DNA from: Chitinophagaceae bacterium
GTDB taxonomy: Bacteria > Bacteroidota > Bacteroidia > Chitinophagales > Chitinophagaceae
Length of the DNA: 64,000 bases
Reading direction: 5' to 3'
Assembly: GCA_016721085.1 (NCBI GenBank)
Contig: JADKJI010000005.1
Coordinates: 62,001 to 126,000 of the forward strand
In this document: one piece after another, positions 27,316 to 36,929 of the stretch
Numbering within the stretch: the first letter of the stretch is position 1
Layout: each line of letters starts with the position of its first letter
Notes under the pieces: generated by a model
Seen by the model: the letters and a program-made list of their open reading frames with translations, nothing else
What the model was told of the DNA's origin: nothing
Database searches by the model: none
Program-made: the position numbers and the translations under genes

Positions 27316-28752
27316 ATGAATTCTAACCGCCGCAAATTTCTTCGCAACGTAACAGTTGGAGCAGGCACATTATTAACCGGTATCGATGCCCTGGCCAATG
27401 TTACAAAAGATGAAGCAGACAAGAGCTTATCTACATCTTATGAGAAGGAACAACAACGTTTCAATATGTGTGGCTATGCAGCCCCAAAATTGAACGTAGT
27501 CCGAATTGGTGTAATAGGATTGGGAATGAGAGGATCTGGTGCTGTGGAAAGGCTAAGCTATATTGATGGCGTAGAGATTACTGCTCTTTGTGATGAGTTA
27601 CCCGACAGAGTTGCTGCTGCACAGAAAACCCTGGCTAAAATGGACCGTCCTAAGGCTAAGGAATACAGTGGTGCCAATGGTTGGAAAGCGCTATGTGAAA
27701 GCAAGGATGTAGATTTAGTATATACTCCAACCCCATGGGAATTGCACGCTCCCATTGCCATTTATTCCATGAAAAATGGCAAACACGTGGCAACAGAAGT
27801 TAACTCAGCACTTACAATTGAAGAAGCCTGGCAATTAGTGGAAACATCAGAAGCCACCCGCAAGCATTGTATGATGCTTGAAAACTGCTGTTACGATTTC
27901 TTCGAACTGCTCACTTTGAATATGGTACGTAATGGCCTGTTTGGAGAACTGGTTCATGGGGAAGGCGCTTATCTGCACGACCTTAGCCGCGATTACCTTT
28001 TCAACAAGAAAGCATACACTAATATGTGGCGCTTACGTGAGAACATGAAAAGGAACGGCTCTCTCTACCCTACCCATGGCCTCGGACCAATTGCTCAGTG
28101 TATGAATATCAATCGTGGCGATAAAATGGATCATCTGGTATCTATGAGTACCAATGATTTTACTTTAGGGGCTATTGCTGAAGAAATGGCTGCAAAAGAT
28201 GCCTTCTTCAACGAATTCAAAGGCAAGAAATTCCGTGGAAGCAACAACAACATTTTTATACGAACTACAAAAGGTAAATCAATCCTGATTCAGCACGATG
28301 TATCCACACCAAGACCTTACTCAAGGATTCATCAGCTAAGTGGTACAAAAGCTATGGCTCAAAAATGGCCTGGCCCAGAACGTATCGCCTTCGGCCATCA
28401 GGAAGTAAAAGCAGAAGAACTGAAAGCGCTTTATGCAAAATACTCTCCTGCAATTGTAACCCATATAGGAGAAATAGCTAAGGAAGTGGGTGGACATGGT
28501 GGAATGGACTTCATCATGGACTGGAGGTTGATAGATTGCCTTCGCAATGGTCTGCCATTGGATCAGGACGTATATGATGCCGCTTCCTGGAGTTCTATTA
28601 TTCCGTTGAGCAACTTATCGGTTAATAATAAATCACGCTCTGTGGATGTACCAGACTTCACAAGAGGAGCATGGAAAACCAACAAACCACTTGATCTTAC
28701 ATTAAATGGAGGAGGAACAACTTCTGTGAGAAAATTAGCGCCAAAGCAATAA
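27316..28752 (+). CDS. Gfo/Idh/MocA oxidoreductase-type glycosidase, GH109
   Basis: A 478-residue NAD-dependent protein of glycoside hydrolase family 109, which includes alpha-N-acetylgalactosaminidases using transient oxidation. A twin-arginine-type leader (NRRKFLRNVTVGAGTLLTG) suggests folded export. The Rossmann domain starts at RIGVIGLGMRGSGAVER, followed by TPWELHAPIAIYSMKNGKHVATE and MLENCCYDFFELLTLNMVRNG. GEGAYLHDLSRDYLF and NGSLYPTHGLGPIAQCMNINRGD carry the catalytic-region His/Tyr typical of GH109. It is monocistronic, with a strong terminator following. Confidence 0.88.
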   Translation: MNSNRRKFLRNVTVGAGTLLTGIDALANVTKDEADKSLSTSYEKEQQRFNMCGYAAPKLNVVRIGVIGLGMRGSGAVERLSYIDGVEITALCDELPDRVAAAQKTLAKMDRPKAKEYSGANGWKALCESKDVDLVYTPTPWELHAPIAIYSMKNGKHVATEVNSALTIEEAWQLVETSEATRKHCMMLENCCYDFFELLTLNMVRNGLFGELVHGEGAYLHDLSRDYLFNKKAYTNMWRLRENMKRNGSLYPTHGLGPIAQCMNINRGDKMDHLVSMSTNDFTLGAIAEEMAAKDAFFNEFKGKKFRGSNNNIFIRTTKGKSILIQHDVSTPRPYSRIHQLSGTKAMAQKWPGPERIAFGHQEVKAEELKALYAKYSPAIVTHIGEIAKEVGGHGGMDFIMDWRLIDCLRNGLPLDQDVYDAASWSSIIPLSNLSVNNKSRSVDVPDFTRGAWKTNKPLDLTLNGGGTTSVRKLAPKQ

Positions 28753-28773
28753 CGATACTAAAAGAAAAACCAG

Positions 28774-28808
28774 AAACGGGACGCGGATGAAAATCGGTCC
28801 CGTTTTTT
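28774..28808 (+). terminator. rho-independent terminator after the GH109 gene
   Basis: AAACGGGAC (28774-28782) pairs perfectly with GTCCCGTTT (28797-28805), and the T run extends to 28808. It lies 22 bases after the stop at 28752 and overlaps the end of the convergent lipoprotein gene. Confidence 0.85.
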
Positions 28809-29814
28809 ATTTATTGAATTTAATCACTTCGAAATCGGAACCTTTAACGTTACCTAATAAACGCAGTTCATCATTGCTCCATCTTTCATCTGGCGCTCCT
28901 GTTATATAAAGATTAGAGCCAATATCGGCGAGAATGACACCATACTTCTTCATGGCGGTCAAAATAACTTTAACAGAAGCAGGATAGCTTGAAATATCAA
29001 AGCTTTTCTTCAATCGAAGTCTGGCTCCAAAAGGCAAACCATTCACGCCGCCGGCTCCATTCACTTTGTGTAATGCTGGAGCACTATAAGCGGGTTGAAC
29101 AAGGCTTTTTGAAAGGGTGAACCGGATGGCATGATCAATAACTCCTTTAGCTACTTCTTCATAACGTACTAATCCGGTAAAAATCGGTAGCCCCGCAGCA
29201 TCGGCCGATGTAAAGCCTGGTGTTCTTGTAGCATTCGATGACAGATCGAACACAGCACCGGAAGAAGCCTCCCATTTACCAGCATTCACACTCGCATTAT
29301 AGAGTTCATATAGTTTCTTATTCTCGATATCAACTGCAATTACATGCGAATCGCCGCTGCCATTTCCTTCAATGGGAGCATTCAATGGAATAGGAAAAGG
29401 ACCCGCATCACTTTCATCACCATAATTTCCGTCATATCCATTAGCCCGATAAGTAACTGCAATTTTAGCCTGATTACCACAAACCGCTACATATGGTATA
29501 CCAATTGGTGCTCCATCCCAAAGGCCACTTCCAAAATCAGGATGCATACCAGTAGTTGCAAATTGAGCAATGATATTTGTATTAAGAGGATCAATTGGAA
29601 GAGCGGAAATATCCTGATTCCAAGCATTGTCTGATGGGAATAATGCAATTGTTTCAATAGCTGCTTTTGTAGCAGAACATGACCCAGGAATTACAGGAGG
29701 GTCAACAGCTACATCCGCCGATTTTTTACAAGAAGAAAAGAAAAAAAACAACCAGAAGAAAAATAAGATCAGCATCAGATTGATGACGAAATTTCCTGTT
29801 ACGGTACTTTTCAT
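28807..29814 (-). CDS. conserved lipoprotein of unknown function
   Basis: A lipoprotein of 335 residues: hydrophobic leader ILFFFWLFFFF, then lipobox FSSC with Lys residues after it. The mature part has IETIALFPSDNAWNQDIS, SGAVFDLSSNATRTPGFTSADAAGLPIFTGLVRYEEV and YGVILADIGSNLYITGAPDERW. I recognise these words from a widespread exported family found in many phyla, but it has no proven activity. The ATG at 29814 (MKSTVTGNFV) places the leader correctly; the frame stays open to 29880. Located on the envelope side of the cell by inference. Confidence 0.75.
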   Translation of the reverse strand: MKSTVTGNFVINLMLILFFFWLFFFFSSCKKSADVAVDPPVIPGSCSATKAAIETIALFPSDNAWNQDISALPIDPLNTNIIAQFATTGMHPDFGSGLWDGAPIGIPYVAVCGNQAKIAVTYRANGYDGNYGDESDAGPFPIPLNAPIEGNGSGDSHVIAVDIENKKLYELYNASVNAGKWEASSGAVFDLSSNATRTPGFTSADAAGLPIFTGLVRYEEVAKGVIDHAIRFTLSKSLVQPAYSAPALHKVNGAGGVNGLPFGARLRLKKSFDISSYPASVKVILTAMKKYGVILADIGSNLYITGAPDERWSNDELRLLGNVKGSDFEVIKFNK

Positions 29815-30010
29815 AGAACTGGATTTTGGATACGGAATTGGACTTTCCTGACACCTATACAGTATTAAAAACAGTGCCAATTCGGGGTTTTTGAAGTCGT
29901 AAATGTACTCACTTCTTCATGTTTTTATCCTATTACAAGCTTAGGGCTTAAGGCCTAAAGCCTAAAGCTTGAATTGTACATAGCCCAGAATTCAGGCTTC
30001 GAATTAAAAA

Positions 30011-30110
30011 ATACATTTTACCGCAGAGACGGGGAGACGGAGGGGGGGTAGAGTTCGAACTAAAAGTTGGAACTCTACTCGCGTCTTCGCGTCTCTGCGG
30101 TAGAATGTAT
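30011..30110. repeat. long hairpin with ACCGCAGAGACG ends
   Basis: ATACATTTTACCGC at 30011-30024 pairs with GCGGTAGAATGTAT at 30097-30110 with one mismatch, and the inner arms TAGAGTTCGAACT and AGTTGGAACTCTA pair with one mismatch around a short loop. The middle of the left arm (GGGGAGACGG and a G run) is unpaired or degenerate. Same family as 51516-51576 and 56444-56560. Confidence 0.75.
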
Positions 30111-30143
30111 TTGCCTTAAGCATCCAGCCTCTAGCATCAAGCA

Positions 30144-30180
30144 TAATAAAAAGCTCCGTATGGACCATCATACGGAGCTC
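30144..30180 (-). terminator. terminator of the first BNR-repeat gene
   Basis: On the minus strand AGCTCCGTATG (30179-30169) pairs with CATACGGAGCT (30162-30152) over a 6-base loop, followed by TTTTTATT. It lies about 90 bases past the stop codon at 30269, beyond a heptamer array. Nearly the same hairpin occurs twice after the next BNR gene. Confidence 0.8.
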
Positions 30181-30268
30181 AAAACTTTTGTTCAGTAACA
30201 GGTCTTAGCCTTTGGCCCTAGGCCTTAAGCCTTAGGCAAAAAGCATCAAGCATCAAGCATCTCCCGCA

Positions 30269-33200
30269 CTACTTCACCCCAATAACCGGCAACGCCTTCT
30301 CCCTTATCAACTGATTAAACTTCACAACATCTTCATCAACTATTTTCTTCAGCTTAGCGAGTTGTTCATCGCATTGGGAAGCAAGAGTTGCATATACTTC
30401 TTTCACTTGCTTGCTTGGTGCCATATTGCCACTGTTGGCTGCATCATAAACTCCACTCAACTTATCATTCAAACGTATCGGGAAATTCAATACATCCTGA
30501 CCGCTTTTTGATTTTGTTTGATAGAGCGTTTCTTCTATTGTTGTGAGTTGCTTGTTTATGGATTCACCCATTTCTTTTACTTCCTTCGGACAATCCTTTC
30601 CTTGTTTTGCAATGAAGTCGTTTATCTGCGTACGAAGGGAACGGATATTCTTGATACCCTTTTGTACATCATTGAATTTTCCCATTGCAGTTTGCAGGAA
30701 TTCAAACTGGGCAGTATAGTCTTCCTGGGAACATTTATAGTTTGGATCCGCTTTTACCTGGAAACTTCCTTCTACTGAATCAACTCCTGATTTTACTTTA
30801 TAGAAATAATCACCTGGGGCGGCAACCAAACCACTTGGAGTACCATTCCAAAGAATCATACCATCCACTGTTTCAGCACCAGGATACTGCAGGTTCCAGG
30901 AAAACTGGTTCATACCCTTTACGATTTCAAATTTATTCTCCTTCCCTTCTGTTGCGAAAGTTTTAATCACTTTCTTATTCTTATCCATTATTACAATGGT
31001 CGCTTTCGTAGAATCAGTCACATCTTTTAAGAAATAATTGATAACCACTCCTGATGTAGGATTCGCACCTGCATTTACAGGAGTGCGTTGGAAGGCAGCA
31101 AATCTTTCATCAGGACCAGGAATACGCCATGTTGGTTTAACAGGAAACACATGAAGGTTCTTATTAGTAAGTGAAGGATCATATTGCTGAACAATAGTAA
31201 GATCATCAATGATCCAGAAGGCCCTTCCTTGAGTAGCAACAATCAGGTCATTATCTTTTATCGTAAGGTCTGTAATCGGAACAATTGGCAGATTTTGTTG
31301 GAATTTCCTCCAATTAGCTCCATCATCATAACTGATATACATTCCATATTCGGTACCTGCATACAATAAACCAGCACGTCTTCTGTCGGCGCGCATGGTG
31401 CGGGTGAAATGCAACTTGTCTATACCGTTTGTAATCAGCTTCCAGGTTTTACCATAGTCTTCAGTCTTATAGATATAAGGAGCGAAGTCATCACTTTTAT
31501 ATCTTGTTCCTATAACATAAGCAGCGCCTTTCTTGAAAGGATCCACTTCAATGCAGTTCCACATCATCCATTTCGGACAATCTTTTGGAGTTACATTCTC
31601 CCAATTCTTACCAGCATCCTTACTTACTGATAAAACACCATCATCACTTCCTGCCCATAAAAGATCCTTTTCTACCCAGCTTTCAGTTGCAGTGAATATG
31701 GTGCAATAGTATTCAACCGAAGTATTATCTTTTGTTATGGGACCACCACTTGAAACCTGCTTAGCCTTATCATTAGTGGTTAAGTCTGGAGAAATCTGTT
31801 CCCAACTAGCTCCTTCGTTTTCAGTTACGAACAAAGCATTACCAGCAGTATATAATCGTTTTGGATTATGTGGCGAAAAGAAGATGGGGAAATTCCATTG
31901 GAAACGGAATTTTTGTACGTCGGCACCCGCTCCCATCGGATTATCAGGCCATACAGAGATCGCTCTGTTCTCACCCGTCTTATGATCAAGTCTTGAAAGA
32001 TAGCCACCATAGTTTCCTCCATATACAATATCAGGGTTAGAGGGATCTGCCACAACATAACCACTTTCACTACCTGCTGTTACATCCCAGTCATCTGCAG
32101 TAATTGCTGAGCCGTATGTACGGTGTTTAATGCGTATTGTTGAATTATCTTGTTGTGCCCCTAATATGCGATAAGGAAATGAATTGTCGGTAGATACCCT
32201 GTATATCTGTGATGTAGGTTGGTTTTCATAGGTACTCCAGTTTTGTCCTGCATCAAAACTAACCTGTGCACCACCATCATCTGCAACAACCATCCGCTTT
32301 GGGTCTTCAGGATCAATCCAGAGATCATGATGGTCGCCATGTGGTGTACGAAGTGATGTAAAGCTTTTTCCACCATCTCGACTTACCATGAAGTTTACGT
32401 TTGGACAATAAACAGTATTCTCATTTTTAGGATCTACAAAAACCTTGGAGTAATACCAGGCACGTTGTCTGATATTATTATCACTGCTGGTGAGTGTCCA
32501 TGTTTCTCCACCATCATTACTGGTGAATAATCCACCCGCACTATTCTCAACTAATGCATATAGTTTTTCGGAATTAGAAGGGGCTACAGCAACTCCTACA
32601 ATACCCCATGTACCTTTTGGCAATCCTTTTTTAGTTGCCAAACTGGTCCATGTTTCGCCACCATCCACACTCTTCCATAACCCGCTTCCATCGCCTCCAC
32701 TCTCAAGGCTATAAGGTGTTCGGATAAGCCGCCATGTACCAGCATAAAGAACTGAAGGATTACCATTTTCCATAACCAGATCGGAGGCACCGGTTTGGTT
32801 GTTTACAAAAAGAGTACGTTTCCATGTTTTACCACCATCTGTAGTTTTATAAACACCTCTTTCTTCATTAGGACCAAAAAGATGTCCCATCACCGCTAAC
32901 CAAACGGTATTTGGATCGCGTGGATGAACAACAATACGAATGATATGTCTTGCGTCTTTTAAACCAAGATTGCGCCAGGTACGGCCACCATCATCGCTTC
33001 TCCACATACCACCTAATCCTTCGCTCACATTACCTCTCATGGTATTCTCACCTTCTCCAACATATAAAACATTTTCATCAGAAGGTGCTACAGCTACAGC
33101 ACCGATGGTGCTTCCAAAAAATTTATCAGAAATGTTTTTCCAGTTGCTGCCACCATCAATGGTTTTCCAAACACCACCACCTGTGGCACCAAAGTAAAAT

Positions 33201-33397
33201 GTGTTTTTATTTTTATAGCTACCGGTAGCGGCACCACTTCGTCCTCCTCTCCAAGGACCTACCAATCGGTAATTCACTTTTGAAAATAATGCTGCATCAG
33301 CATTAGGGGGCGGCGGCGGGGGCACCGTATTCTTCTTTTGTGCCTCCGCTACAAATGCGAAACCGACAAGCAAGCCGGTGAAAAGCAAGTTTCTCAT
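30269..33397 (-). CDS. VPS10/BNR-repeat secreted protein, copy 1
   Basis: A 1042-residue exported protein. A signal peptide (MRNLLFTGLLVGFAFVAEAQ) and a proline run precede a long beta-propeller region with many Asp-box/BNR repeats (for example KTIDGGSNWKN, RSDDGGRTWRN, KTTDGGKTWKR, KSVDGGETWTS), as in sortilin/VPS10-type proteins. After about residue 780 an Ig-like domain (VINYFLKDVTDSTKATIVIMD) and a helical C-terminal tail follow. Often called glycosyl hydrolases, but no catalytic residues of sialidases can be assigned. It is a paralogue of the next gene over its entire length, and probably cell-surface or periplasmic. Confidence 0.85.
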   Translation of the reverse strand: MRNLLFTGLLVGFAFVAEAQKKNTVPPPPPPNADAALFSKVNYRLVGPWRGGRSGAATGSYKNKNTFYFGATGGGVWKTIDGGSNWKNISDKFFGSTIGAVAVAPSDENVLYVGEGENTMRGNVSEGLGGMWRSDDGGRTWRNLGLKDARHIIRIVVHPRDPNTVWLAVMGHLFGPNEERGVYKTTDGGKTWKRTLFVNNQTGASDLVMENGNPSVLYAGTWRLIRTPYSLESGGDGSGLWKSVDGGETWTSLATKKGLPKGTWGIVGVAVAPSNSEKLYALVENSAGGLFTSNDGGETWTLTSSDNNIRQRAWYYSKVFVDPKNENTVYCPNVNFMVSRDGGKSFTSLRTPHGDHHDLWIDPEDPKRMVVADDGGAQVSFDAGQNWSTYENQPTSQIYRVSTDNSFPYRILGAQQDNSTIRIKHRTYGSAITADDWDVTAGSESGYVVADPSNPDIVYGGNYGGYLSRLDHKTGENRAISVWPDNPMGAGADVQKFRFQWNFPIFFSPHNPKRLYTAGNALFVTENEGASWEQISPDLTTNDKAKQVSSGGPITKDNTSVEYYCTIFTATESWVEKDLLWAGSDDGVLSVSKDAGKNWENVTPKDCPKWMMWNCIEVDPFKKGAAYVIGTRYKSDDFAPYIYKTEDYGKTWKLITNGIDKLHFTRTMRADRRRAGLLYAGTEYGMYISYDDGANWRKFQQNLPIVPITDLTIKDNDLIVATQGRAFWIIDDLTIVQQYDPSLTNKNLHVFPVKPTWRIPGPDERFAAFQRTPVNAGANPTSGVVINYFLKDVTDSTKATIVIMDKNKKVIKTFATEGKENKFEIVKGMNQFSWNLQYPGAETVDGMILWNGTPSGLVAAPGDYFYKVKSGVDSVEGSFQVKADPNYKCSQEDYTAQFEFLQTAMGKFNDVQKGIKNIRSLRTQINDFIAKQGKDCPKEVKEMGESINKQLTTIEETLYQTKSKSGQDVLNFPIRLNDKLSGVYDAANSGNMAPSKQVKEVYATLASQCDEQLAKLKKIVDEDVVKFNQLIREKALPVIGVK

Positions 33398-33509
33398 GTT
33401 AGTGTTAGTTTGAAGATGGAAAATACGGAATTATGCGGTATGCTGGATGCTGGATGCTTTTTTGCCTAAAGCTTAAGGCCTAAGGCTTAAGGCTTGTTCC
33501 AGTAACAGA

Positions 33510-33548
33510 AATAAATAAAGAGCTCCGTATAAAATTTTATACGGAGTT
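33510..33548 (-). terminator. second terminator after BNR copy 2
   Basis: A perfect 24-base palindrome at 33523-33546 (ends CTCCGTAT and ATACGGAG) followed on the minus strand by TCTTTATTTATT. It is about 210 bases beyond the stop codon at 33758. Confidence 0.7.
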
Positions 33549-33628
33549 CAAAACTTATGTTCAGCGACGAATCTAAGCCTTAGGCCCTAAGCCTTAAGCT
33601 TTAGGCAAAAAAGCATCCAGCATAGCAT

Positions 33629-33666
33629 AATAAAAAAAGCTCCGTATGAATTACCATACGGAGCTC
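33629..33666 (-). terminator. first terminator after BNR copy 2
   Basis: On the minus strand AGCTCCGTATG (33665-33655) pairs with CATACGGAGCT (33648-33638) around a 6-base loop, followed by a run of seven T. About 95 bases past the stop codon. Confidence 0.8.
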
Positions 33667-33757
33667 AAAACTTATGTTCAGCGACGAATCTAAGCCTTAG
33701 GCCCTAGGCCTTAAGCATTAGGCAAAAAAGCATCAAGCATTTAGCATCATCCCGCCC

Positions 33758-36700
33758 TCACTTCCCCTTCTGATTCCCCAACTCCGGCTTCTCTTCTTTC
33801 AACAACCCTTCCTTTATAAGCGCATCTTTCACTTTCTTATAATACTTAGTAGTGAGGTTTGCATTTGTCTGTTCCGCATTACTTACTTCTGTTGTTAATA
33901 AGCCAATCCTTTGTAATTGAAGGTTGGATGGAGCAGCCTCCTGCATACATATAGATGCATATACTTCAGTGATGCGCTCACGCAGCCGTTCTTCATCAGC
34001 AAAAAGTGATTTCTGCTTGGTTGCCAAACATTCTGCACGCAAGGTCTCCAACTGATCATTATATTCCTGCAACAGTTTCTTTACTTTGGCACTTTTTACC
34101 TTGGCTATGTTTTCTTTCAACATTTTCTGACGGCTACTTATATCTTCAACAGTTTTTGCTAAAGCCTCATGAAGATTATAAATATTCATTCCAGTCTTAT
34201 ATTGAAGTTCCCTGTCGGCCATTGAGAAATCCTTATTGGCATCGTTATGCAAAAGGGTGATTGGGGATGTATATTCCTTATCGCCAACTTTTAGCTTCAC
34301 AGTATAATCACCAGGCATTACCATAGGCGCAATAAACCCACCATAATCTACTTTTGTTCCACCGCTAGCTGTTTTGGGAGGCTTTGAACGAAGGTTCCAA
34401 TACACCTTATTAATGCCTTTACGGTTTGACCCTGGAATAGACTGTACCAGTTTTCCATCTTTATCATACACTTCTATAACAATCTTTCCGGTACTCACTC
34501 TATCCTTAAGATAATACTGTATTGGAGGAATAGGAACCGGGTTACCAGAAACCCAACCATTGGTTGAAGGGAAACCCGCTCCACCAAAATCTCCCATGGT
34601 CAATTTTACAGGATCATTACTGAAAAGATGTACTTCCTTCGATGCCACGTCCATACTTAGTCTACGCATCGGAGAAATATCGTCTACAACAATTATACCC
34701 CGTCCATGTGTTGCCAATAACAGATCATTAGTTCGTGGCTGTATTTGAATATCACGAACCAATGCATATTCTGGTATCTTATTTTTCATACGGAACCAAG
34801 TGGCACCCGCGTCTACAGATGCGAATAATCCCATTTCCGTACCGATGAACAAAAGGTTCTTGTTTACAAGGTCTTCTTTTATCTTATGGGCAAATCCAGT
34901 AAACTCATTGCTTGTAAAGAGCGTCCATGTTTTGCCCATATCAGATGAACGGGCAACATACGTCTTATGATCACCATACATATGATTCTCAAAAGAAACA
35001 TAAACTGTATTCTTATCGAAACGAGAAGGCTCTATACTGCTAACCCAGGTTTGAGCAGGTATTCCACAAGCAGGATAATTTCTGGCTACATTTGTCCAGT
35101 TTTTACCCCCATCTGTAGTATACTGAAGGTTTCCATCATCCGTACCAACCCAAATCTGGTTTTCATCAAGAGGTGACTCTGCTATAGTAAAAATGGTACA
35201 ATGGTTTTCTGCCGATGTATTATCAGCACTTAAGCCTCCACTATTTTCCTGTTCTTGCTTTTTCTTATCGTTGGTAGTAAGATCGGGAGATATCCTGGTC
35301 CAGTTTCTGCCCTGATCGGTTGTCTTATATAAATATTGGGCACCCATATAGAGGTTATTCTTTCCAGCAGCCCCAAATACTATTGGCGTATTCCAGTTCC
35401 AACGAAGTTTCTCATCACCTGCCACTTGCTGTGGTTTTATGCCAATCGCCTTTGCCGATTTCACATTGATTCGGTTTACATTTCCTCCTTGCGATTCTGC
35501 ATAAACAATTTCAGGATCAATAGGATCGGGTTGTACCCAGAATCCATCCCCACCATTCAATGCCATCCAATTGGCATTACCAATTCCTCCCGGTGCAGCC
35601 GATGGTGCAATCCAGCTACCATTATCCTGCAAACCACCCATAATATTATAAGGAACCTTATTATCAACTGCTACATGATAAAACTGTCCTACAGGTAAAT
35701 TCTGAAGAAATATCCAGGTACCACCTCTGTCGAGACTTATATAAACACCACCATCTGTTCCGAGATAAAGTTGATTGGTATTGATAGGGTTTATCCAAAG
35801 GGCATGCATATCGCTATGCAGCCAACCGCCTTCATCAGTGGCATCTGAAAAAGAATATCCACCATCAACCGAGAAAGAGAAAGTATATGCAGGACGATAT
35901 ACTCTTTTAGGATCTTTAGGATCGATCATCAGCGTACTGAAGTAAAAAGGGCGGGCAACTACATTCGTAACAGCACTCTGCTTTTTCCAGCTGTCACCAC
36001 CATCAGATGAAATATAAAGTCCTGTTTCTACTGATTCAACGATAGCCACAATATTATTCGGAGCACTTGGTGCTAAAGCAAATGCGATACGACCAAATGG
36101 TTTGGCAGGCAATCCATTTGTAAGTTCCTTCCAGGTTTTACCAGCATCGGTACTTTTATACATACCACTACCGCTACCTCCTGAATTGAAAAGATAGGGA
36201 AGACGGCGAAATTCCCACGTAGAAGCATAAACGACTTCCGGATTCTGTGGATCAATCACCACTTCAGCACATCCTGCCTTATCGCTTATATATAATATCT
36301 TGTCCCAAGTTTTACCACCATCCTGTGATTTATATAAACCGCGATGTTTACTATCACTCCAAAGTGGGCCAGGTGCCGCTACATGAATAGTATTAGAGTT
36401 TTTGGGATCGATAGCAATTCGGGCAATATGCTCGGTACTGTCTAAACCAAGTTTCACCCAGTTATCACCTCCGTCTGTAGATTTATAAAGGCCATTGCCA
36501 ATGGAAACAGAATTTCTCATATTGCTTTCACCTGTTCCCGCATAGATTGTTTTAGGTGATTTCTGATCGATGGTTAATGCCCCGATTGACTGACAATATT
36601 TATCAAAAACAGATTTGAAGGAAGCACCTCCATTTGTTGTTTTCCAAATACCACCACCAGCGGTACCTATATAAATTGTTTTGCCATCTGCATTAACACC

Positions 36701-36847
36701 ATCAATGGCAGAAATTCGGCCACTCATTGTACCTGGTCCTAATTGACGGGCTTCCATCATACCAAAGGTGGAAGAATTGATAGTTGTTTGTGAATAGACG
36801 GAACTTGCAATTACCGCCATCAGGGAAGAAAAAAGGACTTTTCTCAT
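33758..36847 (-). CDS. VPS10/BNR-repeat secreted protein, copy 2
   Basis: A 1029-residue exported protein with signal peptide (MRKVLFSSLMAVIASSVYSQ) and the same arrangement as its neighbour: propeller blades carrying Asp-box repeats (KTTNGGASFKS, KSTDGGDNWVK, KSQDGGKTWDK, KSTDAGKTWKE), then an Ig-like segment (VIEVYDKDGKLVQSIPGSNRKG) and a helical tail rich in Lys and Glu. It ends KPELGNQKGK. The binding partner or substrate is not evident. Together with the two LolA-like genes before it in transcription order, it may form an envelope protein cluster. Confidence 0.85.
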   Translation of the reverse strand: MRKVLFSSLMAVIASSVYSQTTINSSTFGMMEARQLGPGTMSGRISAIDGVNADGKTIYIGTAGGGIWKTTNGGASFKSVFDKYCQSIGALTIDQKSPKTIYAGTGESNMRNSVSIGNGLYKSTDGGDNWVKLGLDSTEHIARIAIDPKNSNTIHVAAPGPLWSDSKHRGLYKSQDGGKTWDKILYISDKAGCAEVVIDPQNPEVVYASTWEFRRLPYLFNSGGSGSGMYKSTDAGKTWKELTNGLPAKPFGRIAFALAPSAPNNIVAIVESVETGLYISSDGGDSWKKQSAVTNVVARPFYFSTLMIDPKDPKRVYRPAYTFSFSVDGGYSFSDATDEGGWLHSDMHALWINPINTNQLYLGTDGGVYISLDRGGTWIFLQNLPVGQFYHVAVDNKVPYNIMGGLQDNGSWIAPSAAPGGIGNANWMALNGGDGFWVQPDPIDPEIVYAESQGGNVNRINVKSAKAIGIKPQQVAGDEKLRWNWNTPIVFGAAGKNNLYMGAQYLYKTTDQGRNWTRISPDLTTNDKKKQEQENSGGLSADNTSAENHCTIFTIAESPLDENQIWVGTDDGNLQYTTDGGKNWTNVARNYPACGIPAQTWVSSIEPSRFDKNTVYVSFENHMYGDHKTYVARSSDMGKTWTLFTSNEFTGFAHKIKEDLVNKNLLFIGTEMGLFASVDAGATWFRMKNKIPEYALVRDIQIQPRTNDLLLATHGRGIIVVDDISPMRRLSMDVASKEVHLFSNDPVKLTMGDFGGAGFPSTNGWVSGNPVPIPPIQYYLKDRVSTGKIVIEVYDKDGKLVQSIPGSNRKGINKVYWNLRSKPPKTASGGTKVDYGGFIAPMVMPGDYTVKLKVGDKEYTSPITLLHNDANKDFSMADRELQYKTGMNIYNLHEALAKTVEDISSRQKMLKENIAKVKSAKVKKLLQEYNDQLETLRAECLATKQKSLFADEERLRERITEVYASICMQEAAPSNLQLQRIGLLTTEVSNAEQTNANLTTKYYKKVKDALIKEGLLKEEKPELGNQKGK

Positions 36848-36874
36848 AACTAAAGAAATAAGGTTGGTTAATAC

Positions 36875-36911
36875 TAAAAATAAAACCCGGATTCAGTGAA
36901 TACCGGGTTTT
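36875..36911 (-). terminator. terminator after the LolA-like gene
   Basis: AAAACCCGG and CCGGGTTTT (36903-36911 with 36882-36890) form a perfect stem with a 12-base loop; on the minus strand ATTTTTA follows. It lies between the LolA-like gene and BNR copy 2, so these are at least partly separate transcripts. Confidence 0.8.
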
Positions 36912-36929
36912 AAAGAAAATCATATCCAA

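Larger units (their letters stand above)
29936..30260. repeat. nested repeat element: heptamer arms, long hairpin and terminator
   Basis: The gap of about 450 bases between the lipoprotein and the first BNR gene is almost wholly repeats. Outer arms of GCYTAAR heptamers lie at 29936-29970 and 30204-30260. Within them is a 100-base hairpin (30011-30110) with ends ACCGCAGAGACG/CGTCTCTGCGGT, and then a terminator. No gene is seen in this gap. Confidence 0.75.
33440..33748. repeat. duplicated repeat-terminator module between the BNR genes
   Basis: The 360-base gap holds a heptamer array in one orientation at 33440-33494 and two in the opposite orientation at 33574-33627 and 33692-33748. Each of the latter is joined to the same TTCGTCGCTGAACATAAG stretch (minus strand) and a terminator hairpin, so about 100 bases are repeated in tandem (33541-33629 and 33662-33748). 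No gene is present. Confidence 0.8.

Noticed and set aside
30011..30110. tRNA-like element because of GAGTTCGAAC within a hairpin
   Set aside because: There is no acceptor stem, anticodon loop or D-arm; it is a member of the ACCGCAGAGACG hairpin family.
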